This document shows positions 35,543 through 43,878 of a stretch of DNA of 64,000 nucleotides, one piece after another (within the stretch, counting starts at the first letter, position 1; each line of letters opens with the position of its first letter). The notes under the pieces are model-generated. The model was not told where the DNA came from and did not search any database. It worked only from the letters and a program-made list of their open reading frames with translations. A program made the translations under genes and the position numbers. Origin of the DNA: Streptomyces mutabilis (lineage in GTDB: Bacteria; Actinomycetota; Actinomycetes; Streptomycetales; Streptomycetaceae). The stretch spans positions 472,416-536,415 of the forward strand of contig NZ_BMTT01000003.1 in NCBI RefSeq assembly GCF_014649815.1, given 5' to 3'.

Positions 35543-38500
35543 CTACGCGCGCTTGAGCCGCAGCGTCATCAGCTGGAACGGGCGCAGCCGCACGCCGATC
35601 CGGTCGCCGTCCGCCTCGACCGCCGTCTCCCCCTCCCCGGCGAGCGGACGTTCCAGAAGGTCGGTGACCGCCACGCCCACGACCGGGAAGCCGGCCGTCA
35701 GGGTGCACCTCACCCGGCCGCCGTAAGCCTCGTGGAAGCGGACGACGACGTCGCCGCTGCCGTCGTCGGCGAGCTTGACGGCGGTGATCACGACCGCGTC
35801 CCGGTCGGCCGTGACCAGCGGCGCGACCTCCCCCGCACCGGTGACCCGCCGCTCGGGCAGGTTGATCCGCCAGCCCTCGCGCACGGCGGCGCCGATGTCC
35901 GCGCCCGGCACCAGCGCGTGCCGGAAGCGGTGCACGCCCTGGTCGGTCTCGGGGTCGGGGAAGCGCGGGGCGCGCAGGAGGGAGACACGCACGGTGGTGG
36001 TCGTACCGGCGTCGCCCTCGGTGCGGACGGTGCGGGCGACGTCGTGCCCGTACGTCGAGTCGTTGACGACGGCCACGCCCCAGCCGGGCTCCTCCAGGTG
36101 GACGAAGCGGTGGTTGCAGGCCTCGAACTTGGCCGCCTCCCAACTGGTGTTGGTGTGCGTGGGGCGGTGGAAGTGCCCGAACTGGGTCTCGGACGCGTAC
36201 CGCTCGGCGTGCACGTCGAGCGGGAAGGCGAGCTTGAGGAACTTCTCCGTCTCGTGCCAGTCGACCTCTGTGTCCACCTCCAGCCGCCGCTCCCCCGGCG
36301 CGAGGGTCAGCACCTGGGTGACGCGGGAGGAGCCGAAGGAGCGGGTGATCCGCACCGAGGCTCCGTCGTCGCCGGGCGCGACCTCGTCGGCGTCGGTGAG
36401 GTCGGTGACCGTGTTGCGGTAGAACTCGTCGACGTCCCAGGCGTCCCACATGTTCGGCAGGTCGGGGTGGAGCTGGAGCAGGTTGCCCGCCGCCCCGGGC
36501 GCGATGGTCTCGCGGTCGGCGGCGAGGTCGTACGCCGAGACCACCAGTCCGCGTTCGTCGATCTCGACGCGGAGCAGGCCGTTGTCGAGGACGTGTCCGC
36601 CGTCCGGGCGCGGGGTGAGGTCGGTGCGGCCGTCGGTGGCGGGGACCGCGGCCGCGCCCGCCTCGACGCCGGCCCGGCTGTGCGGGGCGGAGTTGAAGAC
36701 CAGCGGGGTGTCGCCCGCGCCGGCCAGGGTGCGCTGGGCGGCGTCGATGATGCCGTTCAGTTCGGCGGCGACCCGGTCGTAGGTGGCCCGTGCCTCGCGG
36801 TGCACCCAGGCGATGGAGGAGCCGGGCAGGATGTCGTGGAACTGGTGCAGCAGGACCGTCTTCCAGATGCGGTCCAGATCCTCGTACGGGTAGGGGAACC
36901 CGGCGCGGACGGCCGCCGTCGCCGCCCACAGCTCGGCCTCCCGCAGCAGGTGCTCGCTGCGGCGGTTGCCCTGCTTGGTTCTGGCCTGGCTGGTGAGGGT
37001 GGCACGGTGGAGCTCCAGGTAGAGCTCGCCGACCCAGACGGGCGGCCGGGGGTTCTCGGCCTCGGCCTTCTCGAAGAATGCCTGCGGGGTTTCCCACTCG
37101 ACCGTCGCCGAGCCTTCGAGGTCGCGCAGCCGGGCCGCCTTGGCGACCATCTCTCGGGTGGTGCCGCCCCCACCGTCGCCCCAGCCGGTGGGGGCGAGGG
37201 AGTGCCGGGCGACGCCCTTGTCCTTGAAGTTCCTCGCCGCGTGGGCGATCTCGCTGCCCTTCATGGAGCAGTTGTAGGTGTCGACGGGCGGAAAGTGCGT
37301 GAAGATCCGGGTACCGTCGATGCCCTCCCAACGGAAGGTGTGGTGAGGAAACTTGTTCGTCTGTGACCAGGAGATCTTCTGCGTCAGCAGGTACTTGGCG
37401 CCGGCCGCCTTGATGATCTGCGGCAGGCCCGCCGCGAAGCCGAAGGTGTCCGGCAGCCACGCCTCGTCGTTCTCGACGCCGAACTCGTCGAGGAAGAACC
37501 GCTTGCCGTGCACGAACTGCCGGGCCATCGCCTCCGAGCCGGGCATGTTGGTGTCCGATTCCACCCACATCCCGCCGGCCGGCACGAACCGTCCGTCGGC
37601 CACGGCTTTCTTCACCCGCGCCCACACCTCGGGCCGGTGGTCGCGCACCCACGCCCACTGCTGGGCCTGCGACATGGCGAAGACGAAGTCCGGCTCGTCC
37701 TCCAGGAGGGCGGTCATGTTGGAGGTGGTGCGGGCCACCTTGCGCACGGTCTCGCGCAGCGGCCACAGCCACGCCGAGTCGATGTGCGCGTGACCGACGG
37801 CGCTGATGCGGTGCGCCGAGGGGACGGCGGGGGCGGACAGTACGTCGGTGAGGCGGGAACGGGCGGCTTCCGCCGTGCCGTTCACGTCCTGGAGGTCGAT
37901 GGCGTCCAACGCCTTGTCGACCGCGCGGAGGATCTCCCAGCGGCGCGGTGACTCCACCGGCAGCTCGGCCATCAGCTCGCCGAGGACCTCCAGGTCGAGC
38001 ACGAGGTCCCACACCGTCTCGTCGAGGACGGCGAGGTCCATGCGTGCGAGGGTGTACTGCGGCTCGCTGCCCGCGGTGTCCTTGTCGCCGAGCTGGGTGG
38101 GCACGAAGGGGCGGGGGCCGAAGATGACGGGGTTGGACGCCGCCTCGACGTGGAGGCGGACCTCCTCGCCGCCCTCGACGGGCGCCCCGATGCGCACCCA
38201 CTGGTTGCGCGGATTGAGGCCCTTCACGGGAGCGCCGTCGGGGCGGTAGACCAAGCCCTCGCACTGGAAGCCGGGCATGTTCTCGTCGAAGCCGAGGTCG
38301 AGGATCGCCTCGACGGTCCTCCCGGCCCACTCCTCGGGCACGGTGCCGGTGACGCGGAACCAGCTGGTGCCCCAGGGTGCGCCCCAGCGGGCGCCCACCT
38401 CGATGGGTTCGGGTTCGGCGGCGAGTCCCTCCTCGACCGGCACGGGCTCGCCGGGCGCGTTCCAGACCGCCACGTCCAGTGGTACGGACTCGGGGTACAC

Positions 38501-38569
38501 GGCGGGGCGGACGCGCTCGTCGAGGACACGCTTGAGGCGGGCTTCGACCAGATCGCGGTCGTCATGCAT
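35543..38569 (-). CDS. Alpha-mannosidase, glycoside hydrolase family 38
   Basis: A 1008-residue cytoplasmic enzyme (no signal peptide). Zinc and active-site motifs: AVGHAHIDSAWLWP (His and Asp ligands), WVESDTNMPGSEAMARQ (nucleophile Asp), and the later HRATLTSQARTKQGNRRSE block; the C-terminal half is the usual beta-sandwich region. Likely hydrolyses alpha-mannosides taken into the cell. It is a single gene with a 430-bp gene-poor region upstream. Confidence 0.92.
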   Translation of the reverse strand: MHDDRDLVEARLKRVLDERVRPAVYPESVPLDVAVWNAPGEPVPVEEGLAAEPEPIEVGARWGAPWGTSWFRVTGTVPEEWAGRTVEAILDLGFDENMPGFQCEGLVYRPDGAPVKGLNPRNQWVRIGAPVEGGEEVRLHVEAASNPVIFGPRPFVPTQLGDKDTAGSEPQYTLARMDLAVLDETVWDLVLDLEVLGELMAELPVESPRRWEILRAVDKALDAIDLQDVNGTAEAARSRLTDVLSAPAVPSAHRISAVGHAHIDSAWLWPLRETVRKVARTTSNMTALLEDEPDFVFAMSQAQQWAWVRDHRPEVWARVKKAVADGRFVPAGGMWVESDTNMPGSEAMARQFVHGKRFFLDEFGVENDEAWLPDTFGFAAGLPQIIKAAGAKYLLTQKISWSQTNKFPHHTFRWEGIDGTRIFTHFPPVDTYNCSMKGSEIAHAARNFKDKGVARHSLAPTGWGDGGGGTTREMVAKAARLRDLEGSATVEWETPQAFFEKAEAENPRPPVWVGELYLELHRATLTSQARTKQGNRRSEHLLREAELWAATAAVRAGFPYPYEDLDRIWKTVLLHQFHDILPGSSIAWVHREARATYDRVAAELNGIIDAAQRTLAGAGDTPLVFNSAPHSRAGVEAGAAAVPATDGRTDLTPRPDGGHVLDNGLLRVEIDERGLVVSAYDLAADRETIAPGAAGNLLQLHPDLPNMWDAWDVDEFYRNTVTDLTDADEVAPGDDGASVRITRSFGSSRVTQVLTLAPGERRLEVDTEVDWHETEKFLKLAFPLDVHAERYASETQFGHFHRPTHTNTSWEAAKFEACNHRFVHLEEPGWGVAVVNDSTYGHDVARTVRTEGDAGTTTTVRVSLLRAPRFPDPETDQGVHRFRHALVPGADIGAAVREGWRINLPERRVTGAGEVAPLVTADRDAVVITAVKLADDGSGDVVVRFHEAYGGRVRCTLTAGFPVVGVAVTDLLERPLAGEGETAVEADGDRIGVRLRPFQLMTLRLKRA

Positions 38570-38999
38570 GCGGGTGCTCCGGGGTCGGTGGGGCGGGTGG
38601 TTACCGGGGGTGGGTGACGGTTGCGGGAGCGGACGTGTGTACAGCTCCCCAACGGCGCCTGCTTCGAACCGTGCGGCCCCCTCGCCGGGCTCGGCCGTGG
38701 TGGACCTGTGATTTGTAGGGCCCGTGCGAAGCGGGAAGCCGGATGGTCGAGCCGTGGCTGTCCGCCCTGCCTTGCGAGAGGGCGGAGTTCCGACTGACCG
38801 CCCTCCTGGACGGCGGCCCGGCCCGGACGGTCCGGGCCCCGGTGCGGCGGCTGATCGACCGGGACAGCACGGGGCCGGCCCGGCAGGGATGCACGGGTCC
38901 GTGGTCGCCGCACCCTCGACGCGGGGGTGTCAGGACGGGCAGAGTGCTCCCTGCGTACTCGCGAGTAGTCCCGTCTCACCGCACCCCGAGGAGCCCCCT
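38570..38999. other. Gene-poor region between alpha-mannosidase and amidase
   Basis: 430 bp. A 12-bp perfect palindrome TACTCGCGAGTA lies at 38956-38967, 33 bp before the amidase start. A possible 86-residue ORF (38743-39003, plus strand) ends in a GTGA overlap with the amidase start, but it has a weak ribosome site and no recognisable family, so I do not list it as a gene. Confidence 0.4.
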
Positions 39000-40343
39000 G
39001 TGACCGACTGGGCCGGCCGGACCGCCGCCGAGATCGCCGCCGCCGTACGCGAGAGGCGGGCCACGCCCCGCGAGGTGGTCGCGGAGCACCTCGCCCGGAT
39101 CGAGCGGCTCGACGGACGTGTCGGCGCCTTCCGCGCGGTGCGGGCCGAGGCGGCGCTCACCGAGGCCGACGAGGTGGGCGCCCGGGGCGATCTGGGCGAA
39201 CTCCCGCTGGCCGGGGTGCCGGTGGCGGTCAAGGACAACCTCGCCGTGCGCGGCGAGTCCGTCCGGGTCGGCTCCGCCGCGACGCCTGACACGCCGACCG
39301 GGGCCGACCACATCACCGTGGCCCGGCTGCGGGCGGCCGGCGCGGTGGTGGTGGGGCTGACCAACGTGCCCGAACTGTGCGTGTTCGGCACCACCGAGGG
39401 CGTGCACGGCACCGCCCGCAACCCGTGGGACCCGGCCCGCACGGCGGGCGGTTCCTCGGGCGGCAGCGCGGCGGCGGTGGCCGCCGGGATGGTGCCGTTG
39501 GCGCTCGGCAACGACGGCATGGGCTCGCTGCGCATACCGGCGGCCAACTGCGGCCTGGTGACCATCAAGCCGGCTCACGGCGTGGTGCCCGCCGGCATCG
39601 GCGACGGCGACTGGTTCGGCATGTCCGAGAACGGGCCGCTGGCCACGACGGTGGCGGACACCCGGCTGATGCTGGCGGTCCTCGCGGACGGCGGGCCGGC
39701 ACCCCGCGAGGACTCCGGCGCCCTGCGGATCGCCGCCTCCCTGCGCAGTCCCCTCGCCGGCGTCACCGTCTCCCGCCCGTACGCGGACGCCGTGCGGGAG
39801 GCGGCCGGGGTGCTGATGCGGGCGGGGCACCAGGTGCGGCGGGCGGATCCGCCCTACCCGGCGTCGTTGGGCGTGACCGCCCTGACCCACTGGACGGCCG
39901 GTACCTCCGTGGACGCGCGCGACCTGGACCGGCGGCTGCTGGCCCGGCGGACGCGGGTGCACGCCGCCCTCGGTCGGCCCTTCGTGCGTACCGCCGCCTC
40001 CGGAACCGGCCGGCGGGCGCTGCGCGAGCGGCTGGAGCCCTTCTTCGCCGAGTACGACGTCCTGCTCACTCCGGCACTGGCCCGCCGCTCCCCCGAGGCC
40101 GGCCCCTGGCACGAGCGGGGCTGGCTGCGGAACATCGTGGCCGACTCGGTGTACTCGCCCTTCACGCCGCCGTGGAACCTGACCGGCTGGCCCGCGCTGA
40201 CGGTGCCGGTGGGCACCCTGCCCTCGGGCGCCCCCGCGGCCGTACAGCTGGTGGGCCGGCCCGGGTCGGAGGCGGCGCTGCTGGAGCTGGCAGAGCGGAT
40301 CGAGGCGCTGCGCCCCTGGCGGCGGACGGCGCCCCTGGACTGA
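39000..40343 (+). CDS. Amidase signature family hydrolase
   Basis: 447 residues. Ser-Ser-Lys triad region: VAVKDNLAV (Lys) and GGSSGGSAAAVAAGMVPLALGNDGMGSLRIPA (the cis-Ser and nucleophile Ser). In most family members the last block reads GTDxGGSIR; here it is GNDGMGSLRIPA, a modest deviation. The C-terminal PPWNLTGWPALTVP is typical. The GTG start has GAGGAG just before it. GatA function is unlikely because gatB and gatC are absent nearby; the substrate is unknown. Confidence 0.9.
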   Translation: MTDWAGRTAAEIAAAVRERRATPREVVAEHLARIERLDGRVGAFRAVRAEAALTEADEVGARGDLGELPLAGVPVAVKDNLAVRGESVRVGSAATPDTPTGADHITVARLRAAGAVVVGLTNVPELCVFGTTEGVHGTARNPWDPARTAGGSSGGSAAAVAAGMVPLALGNDGMGSLRIPAANCGLVTIKPAHGVVPAGIGDGDWFGMSENGPLATTVADTRLMLAVLADGGPAPREDSGALRIAASLRSPLAGVTVSRPYADAVREAAGVLMRAGHQVRRADPPYPASLGVTALTHWTAGTSVDARDLDRRLLARRTRVHAALGRPFVRTAASGTGRRALRERLEPFFAEYDVLLTPALARRSPEAGPWHERGWLRNIVADSVYSPFTPPWNLTGWPALTVPVGTLPSGAPAAVQLVGRPGSEAALLELAERIEALRPWRRTAPLD

Positions 40344-40351
40344 GCGGCGCC

Positions 40352-40834
40352 CTACAGCGCCCGGTACATGATGTGCAGGCCCACCCGCCCGTGCCGCGGG
40401 TGCTCGAAGGCGTCCGGCACCGTGCCGAGGATCGTGAAGCCGAGGGAGGTCCAGAGCCGCACGGCCGGGTTGGTCTCGACGACCGCGTTGAAGACCATGC
40501 CCCGGTACCCGTCGTCCCTGGCGGCGGCCAGGATGTGCTCGGCGAGGGCGCGTCCGGTGCCGCGGCCGGCCCGGTCGGGGTCGACCATGAAGCCGGCGTT
40601 GGCGATGCGGGCGGCGGGACCGCCGTAGTTGGGGGTGACGTAGGCGGAGGCGACGACGGCGCCTGCGTCGTCCTCGGTGACGTAGACGCGTTTGGCGGGG
40701 TTCATCCACAGGGCCCGGGCGTCCTCCTCGGAGGTGTCCGGGTCCCAGGCGTACGTCTCGCCCGCCGCGACGATGCGGTGCCAGAACGGCCAGATGTGCG
40801 GCCAGTCGTCGGCCGTCGCTTCTCTGATCGGCAT
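40352..40834 (-). CDS. GNAT family N-acetyltransferase
   Basis: 160 residues. N terminus MPIREATADDWPHIWPFW, the acetyl-CoA loop VDPDRAGRGTGRALAEHIL and the NPAVRLWTSLGF block define a GNAT of the phosphinothricin-acetyltransferase-like group. The acceptor is unknown. Convergent with the amidase, with eight bases between stops. Confidence 0.88.
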   Translation of the reverse strand: MPIREATADDWPHIWPFWHRIVAAGETYAWDPDTSEEDARALWMNPAKRVYVTEDDAGAVVASAYVTPNYGGPAARIANAGFMVDPDRAGRGTGRALAEHILAAARDDGYRGMVFNAVVETNPAVRLWTSLGFTILGTVPDAFEHPRHGRVGLHIMYRAL

Positions 40835-40878
40835 GGGCGTGAGTCTCGCACGCCCATGCTCGCGGCGGGCGCGGCGGG

Positions 40879-41055
40879 TCAGTCCACGCTGGGCAGGATG
40901 TGCGGCTCGGCGAGGTCCTCCTCGTAGCCCGCGAGGCGGATGGGGGCGGACCTGGCCCACACGTCGAGGCTGCCGATCTCGCCGGGCCGGCGGCCCGAAC
41001 GCTCGGCGCGTTCCTTGGGGCGTTGCTCTGGACTCGTCGTCGTCTCCGGTGTCAC
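40879..41055 (-). CDS. Small 58-residue protein, unrecognised
   Basis: GTG start at 41055 with an excellent AAGGAG seven nt upstream, so this is very likely a real gene. The N-terminal half is charged and Pro/Arg-rich (SPEQRPKERAERSGRRPGE). The C-terminal half looks structured and selected: GSLDVWARSAPIRLAGYEED followed by LAEPHILPSVD. No signal peptide, no Cys, no membrane helix. I do not recognise a family. Longer upstream frames lack a ribosome site. It could be a small regulatory protein or a modified-peptide precursor, but no modifying enzyme is adjacent. Confidence 0.65.
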   Translation of the reverse strand: MTPETTTSPEQRPKERAERSGRRPGEIGSLDVWARSAPIRLAGYEEDLAEPHILPSVD

Positions 41056-41528
41056 CGCGCACTCCTTATGTGTCGGGTCACCCTCGGGGCCTGCCGGCCA
41101 GTCTCCGCCCGGCGTCTTGGCGTCCCCTCGGGTGTGGGTCGAAGGCAGTTCGGACGCGGTGGCGCCGGCAACTCGTGCGAGAGCAGGCCGCTGTGAACCG
41201 GCTCGTCCCGTGACGGACCCTGGGTGTGGGTTGGACCCTGTGCTGACGTCCGTCCGCTCCAGATTAACCAAATGAGCGGGGGCGCGCTCTATGGGGCTCA
41301 AAACTTGGGGGATCCATTGCCCTTCATTCATCGGACAGTTGACCCCGTTATGCCCTGCCATTTCCACTTGTGCACCGCACGTAACTCACCCGTTCGGCCG
41401 ATATCGGCGACCGCACTTTCGCATGTCGGCGGTGCCGGGTCGCGCAGTTAAATCGCCGTTGGCTGCGGCGCAAGCTGGCCATGGTCTGCTGCCGGTCGGC
41501 AACGGCTGTCTCGTGGGAGGACCGAGGC
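41056..41528. other. AT-richer divergent intergenic region
   Basis: 473 bp between the small-protein gene and the HD-like gene. The part from about 41255 to 41460 is clearly poorer in GC than its surroundings (GATTAACCAAATGAG, CAAAACTTGGGGGATCC, CAGTTAAATCGCC), as expected for promoters. A 12-bp palindrome GCCGATATCGGC lies at 41397-41408. No gene is supported here. Confidence 0.5.
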
Positions 41529-41972
41529 ATGGAACTGCGCAGCGTCGACGAGCTGATGGACCTGCTGTACGCCTGCCGGGGCGAACGGCCCGCCGCGGAG
41601 TACGGCAGCGGGCCGGTGGACCTGCATGGGCACGCGCTGCGCACCGCCGCGCTGCTGCGCCGGCGCCGCCCCGCCGACAAGGAGCTCCAGGTGGCCGGTC
41701 TGGTCTCGCCGGTGGGACGGTTGCTGTGGCCCGGAAATCCGGCCGGGCGAACCGCCGAGGCGGTGCGCCCTCTGCTCGGCGCCCGCGTCGCCCGCCTGCT
41801 GCGCCGTCACGCCCATCCGGAGGCCTGGTCCCACGACGACGACCTGGTCAGCCTCCGCCAGGCGGACGAGGAGGCCCGCACGGCGGTGTTCGACGCCGGG
41901 GTCCTGGAGGACTGGCGCACGGTGCTGGAGCTGACGGCGGCGCGGAACTCGCGGCTGGGGGCCGTCGACTGA
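41529..41972 (+). CDS. Degenerate HD-domain-like protein
   Basis: 147 residues. ATG with GGGAGG upstream. The pattern DLHGHALRTAALLRRRRPADKELQVAGLVSPVGRLL matches the start of HD-domain (PhnZ/MIOX-like) proteins, where the second helix normally reads AxLLHDIG. Here the His-Asp pair is replaced (GLVSPVG), so metal binding at that site should be lost. A later RRHAHPEAWSHDDDLVSLRQADEEAR block could still contain ligands. Probably non-catalytic or a divergent family; function unknown. Confidence 0.7.
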   Translation: MELRSVDELMDLLYACRGERPAAEYGSGPVDLHGHALRTAALLRRRRPADKELQVAGLVSPVGRLLWPGNPAGRTAEAVRPLLGARVARLLRRHAHPEAWSHDDDLVSLRQADEEARTAVFDAGVLEDWRTVLELTAARNSRLGAVD

Positions 41973-41980
41973 GGCGCGCG

Positions 41981-42125
41981 GAGGGCCGTGCGCGCGGTGC
42001 CCAGCGGTCCGGGAGGCCGCGCGCACGGTGCCAGTAGCCCAGGGGGCCGCGCGCGCCGTGCCAGAGATCCAGGGGTCGTGCGCGCGGTGTGCCCGAGGTT
42101 CAGGAGGTCGCGCGGTGCCCCCGAC
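41981..42125. repeat. Imperfect ~30-bp GC-rich tandem repeats
   Basis: Four to five units of about 30-31 bp, each built as GAGG(C/T)CG(C/T)GCGCG followed by CGGTGCC and a variable AGxxxTCCAG segment. They begin eight bases after the HD-like gene stop and lie between convergent genes. No coding or CRISPR character: spacers are absent and units diverge. Confidence 0.6.
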
Positions 42126-42272
42126 GGGCGGCAGGCCCTCGGGCGGGTCTGTATGGAATCGAACCACGAAGTACGCGTGACCGGCGCACCGGGCACACCG
42201 GCGCTCGCCCCACGGTAGCCGCGGCCGGGGCGAACGGGCCAGGGAATCGACGCCGCCCGCCCGTCGCCGCGC

Positions 42273-43775
42273 TCACCACTTGCCGGGCGCGTAGTCCTTC
42301 AGGAAGACGCCGTACAGGTCCTCGCCCGCTTCACCGCGCACGACCGGGTCGTAGACGCGGGCGGCGCCGTCGACCAGGTCGAGCGGGGCGTGGAAGCCGG
42401 CTTCGGCCAGGCGCAGCTTGTCGTAGTGGGGACGCTCGTCGGTGATCCAGCCCGTGTCGACCGAGGTCATCAGGATGCGGTCGGTGTCGAACATCTCCTG
42501 GGCGCTGGTCCGGGTCACCATGTTCATGGCCGCCTTGGCCGCGTTGGTGTTCGGGTGGCCGGCGCCCTTGTAGCCGCGGGCGAACACCCCTTCCATCGCC
42601 GATACGTTGACGACGTAGGCGCGCCCGGAGGCCGCCCTGCGCGCCGCCTCGGCCATCGCCGGCCGCAGCTTGCTGATGAGGATGAACGGCGAGGTGTAGT
42701 TGCACAGCTGGGTCTCGAGCAGTTCCACCGGGGAGATCTGCTCGATCGTCTGGACCCAGGTGTTGGTGTCGACGACGTCGGGGACCAGTCCGCCCGCGTC
42801 GATGGCGGTGCCCTCGCGGTGCCGGACCACGCTGGCGTTGCCCGCGACCAGCGCGAGATCGGCCACCTTCTGCGCGTCCAGGCCCGAGGTGCCGACGGGC
42901 AGCGCGGCCAGGCCGTCCACCGCGCCGGAGTTGAAGGCGCCGATGACGTGGTGGGCGGGCAGTTCGCCGGCCGGCAGCGGGGCGCTCTCGCCCTCGACGA
43001 GCGCGGCGTAGGCGGACGGCAGGCGGCGCACGGTCTGGGTGGCGTTGTTGATCAGGATGTCGAGCGGTCCCTGCTCGGTGACCTGGTCGGCCAGGGCCAC
43101 GGCCTGGGCGGGGTCGCGCAGGTCGATGCCGACGACCTCCAGGCGGTGGATCCAGTCGGCGGAGTCGTCCATGGCCTTGAAGCGGCGGATGGCGTCCTTG
43201 GGGAACCGGGTCGTGATCGTGGTGTGGGCGCCGTCGCGCAGCAGCCTGAGCGCGATGTACATGCCGATCTTGGCGCGGCCGCCGGTGAGCAGCGCGCGCT
43301 TGCCGGTGAGGTCGGCGCGCGCGTCGCGGCGGGTCCGGTTCTCGGCGGCGCAGTCCTGGCAGAGCTGGTGGTAGAAGTAGTCGACCTCGGTGTACCGCTT
43401 CTTGCAGACGTAGCAGGAGCGGGGGCGCTGGAGTATCCCCGCGATCGTGCCCTCCTCCGTGCGGGAGGAGGGCAGGATGCCCTCGGTCTCGTCGTCGATG
43501 CGCTGGGCGGAGCCGGTGGCAGTGGCCTCGGTGACCGCCTTGTCGTGGGCGGTCTTGGCGGCCCGGCGCTCCTGGCGGCGGCGCTGCTTGACCATGCGGT
43601 AGATGTGCGAGGTGGCGCGGCGGACCGCGATCGCGTCCGGGTGGTCGACGTCCAGCTCGTCGAGTTCCCTCAGCACGTCGAGGCAGACGGCGAGCCGTTC
43701 GGGGTCGATGCCGGGGCCGTGTGCGGACGCGGTCACCTCGTCCGTGGTCGCCGAATCGTCCTGTGTCACCGTCAT
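42273..43775 (-). CDS. SDR-family protein with N-terminal zinc-ribbon-like extension
   Basis: 500 residues. Residues 1-110 are a charged helical region, then a CYVCKKRY...LCQDC four-Cys zinc-ribbon-like motif (about 120-143). The Rossmann SDR domain follows (ALLTGGRAKIGMYIALRLL, LDILINNATQT). Where classical SDRs have Y-x3-K, this protein has NTNAAKAAMN, so the catalytic Tyr is replaced by Asn. A hydrolase or classical dehydrogenase role is therefore doubtful. Such zinc-ribbon SDRs recur in actinobacteria by my recollection; function unknown. Confidence 0.82.
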   Translation of the reverse strand: MTVTQDDSATTDEVTASAHGPGIDPERLAVCLDVLRELDELDVDHPDAIAVRRATSHIYRMVKQRRRQERRAAKTAHDKAVTEATATGSAQRIDDETEGILPSSRTEEGTIAGILQRPRSCYVCKKRYTEVDYFYHQLCQDCAAENRTRRDARADLTGKRALLTGGRAKIGMYIALRLLRDGAHTTITTRFPKDAIRRFKAMDDSADWIHRLEVVGIDLRDPAQAVALADQVTEQGPLDILINNATQTVRRLPSAYAALVEGESAPLPAGELPAHHVIGAFNSGAVDGLAALPVGTSGLDAQKVADLALVAGNASVVRHREGTAIDAGGLVPDVVDTNTWVQTIEQISPVELLETQLCNYTSPFILISKLRPAMAEAARRAASGRAYVVNVSAMEGVFARGYKGAGHPNTNAAKAAMNMVTRTSAQEMFDTDRILMTSVDTGWITDERPHYDKLRLAEAGFHAPLDLVDGAARVYDPVVRGEAGEDLYGVFLKDYAPGKW

Positions 43776-43878
43776 CGCCGTCGCCGTTCCCTGATCACCG
43801 TCGCGGCGCTCCGGGAGGCGACCGCTGTCGAACAGCGGATTTTATTCAGCGCCGGGCCCGGATCCAAACCCGCCGGGG

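Noticed and set aside
38743-39003. 86-residue ORF upstream of the amidase with a GTGA overlap
   Set aside because: Weak ribosome site, Arg/Pro-rich C-terminal half and no recognisable family; the amidase has its own GAGGAG site. It remains possible but unsupported.
42140-42180. tRNA-like T-arm on the minus strand (GGTTCGATTCCA at about 42155-42166)
   Set aside because: No matching acceptor stem, anticodon arm or D-arm could be found in the 80 bases upstream on that strand, and the seven bases 3' of the arm have no complement there. Probably chance, or at most a small tRNA fragment.
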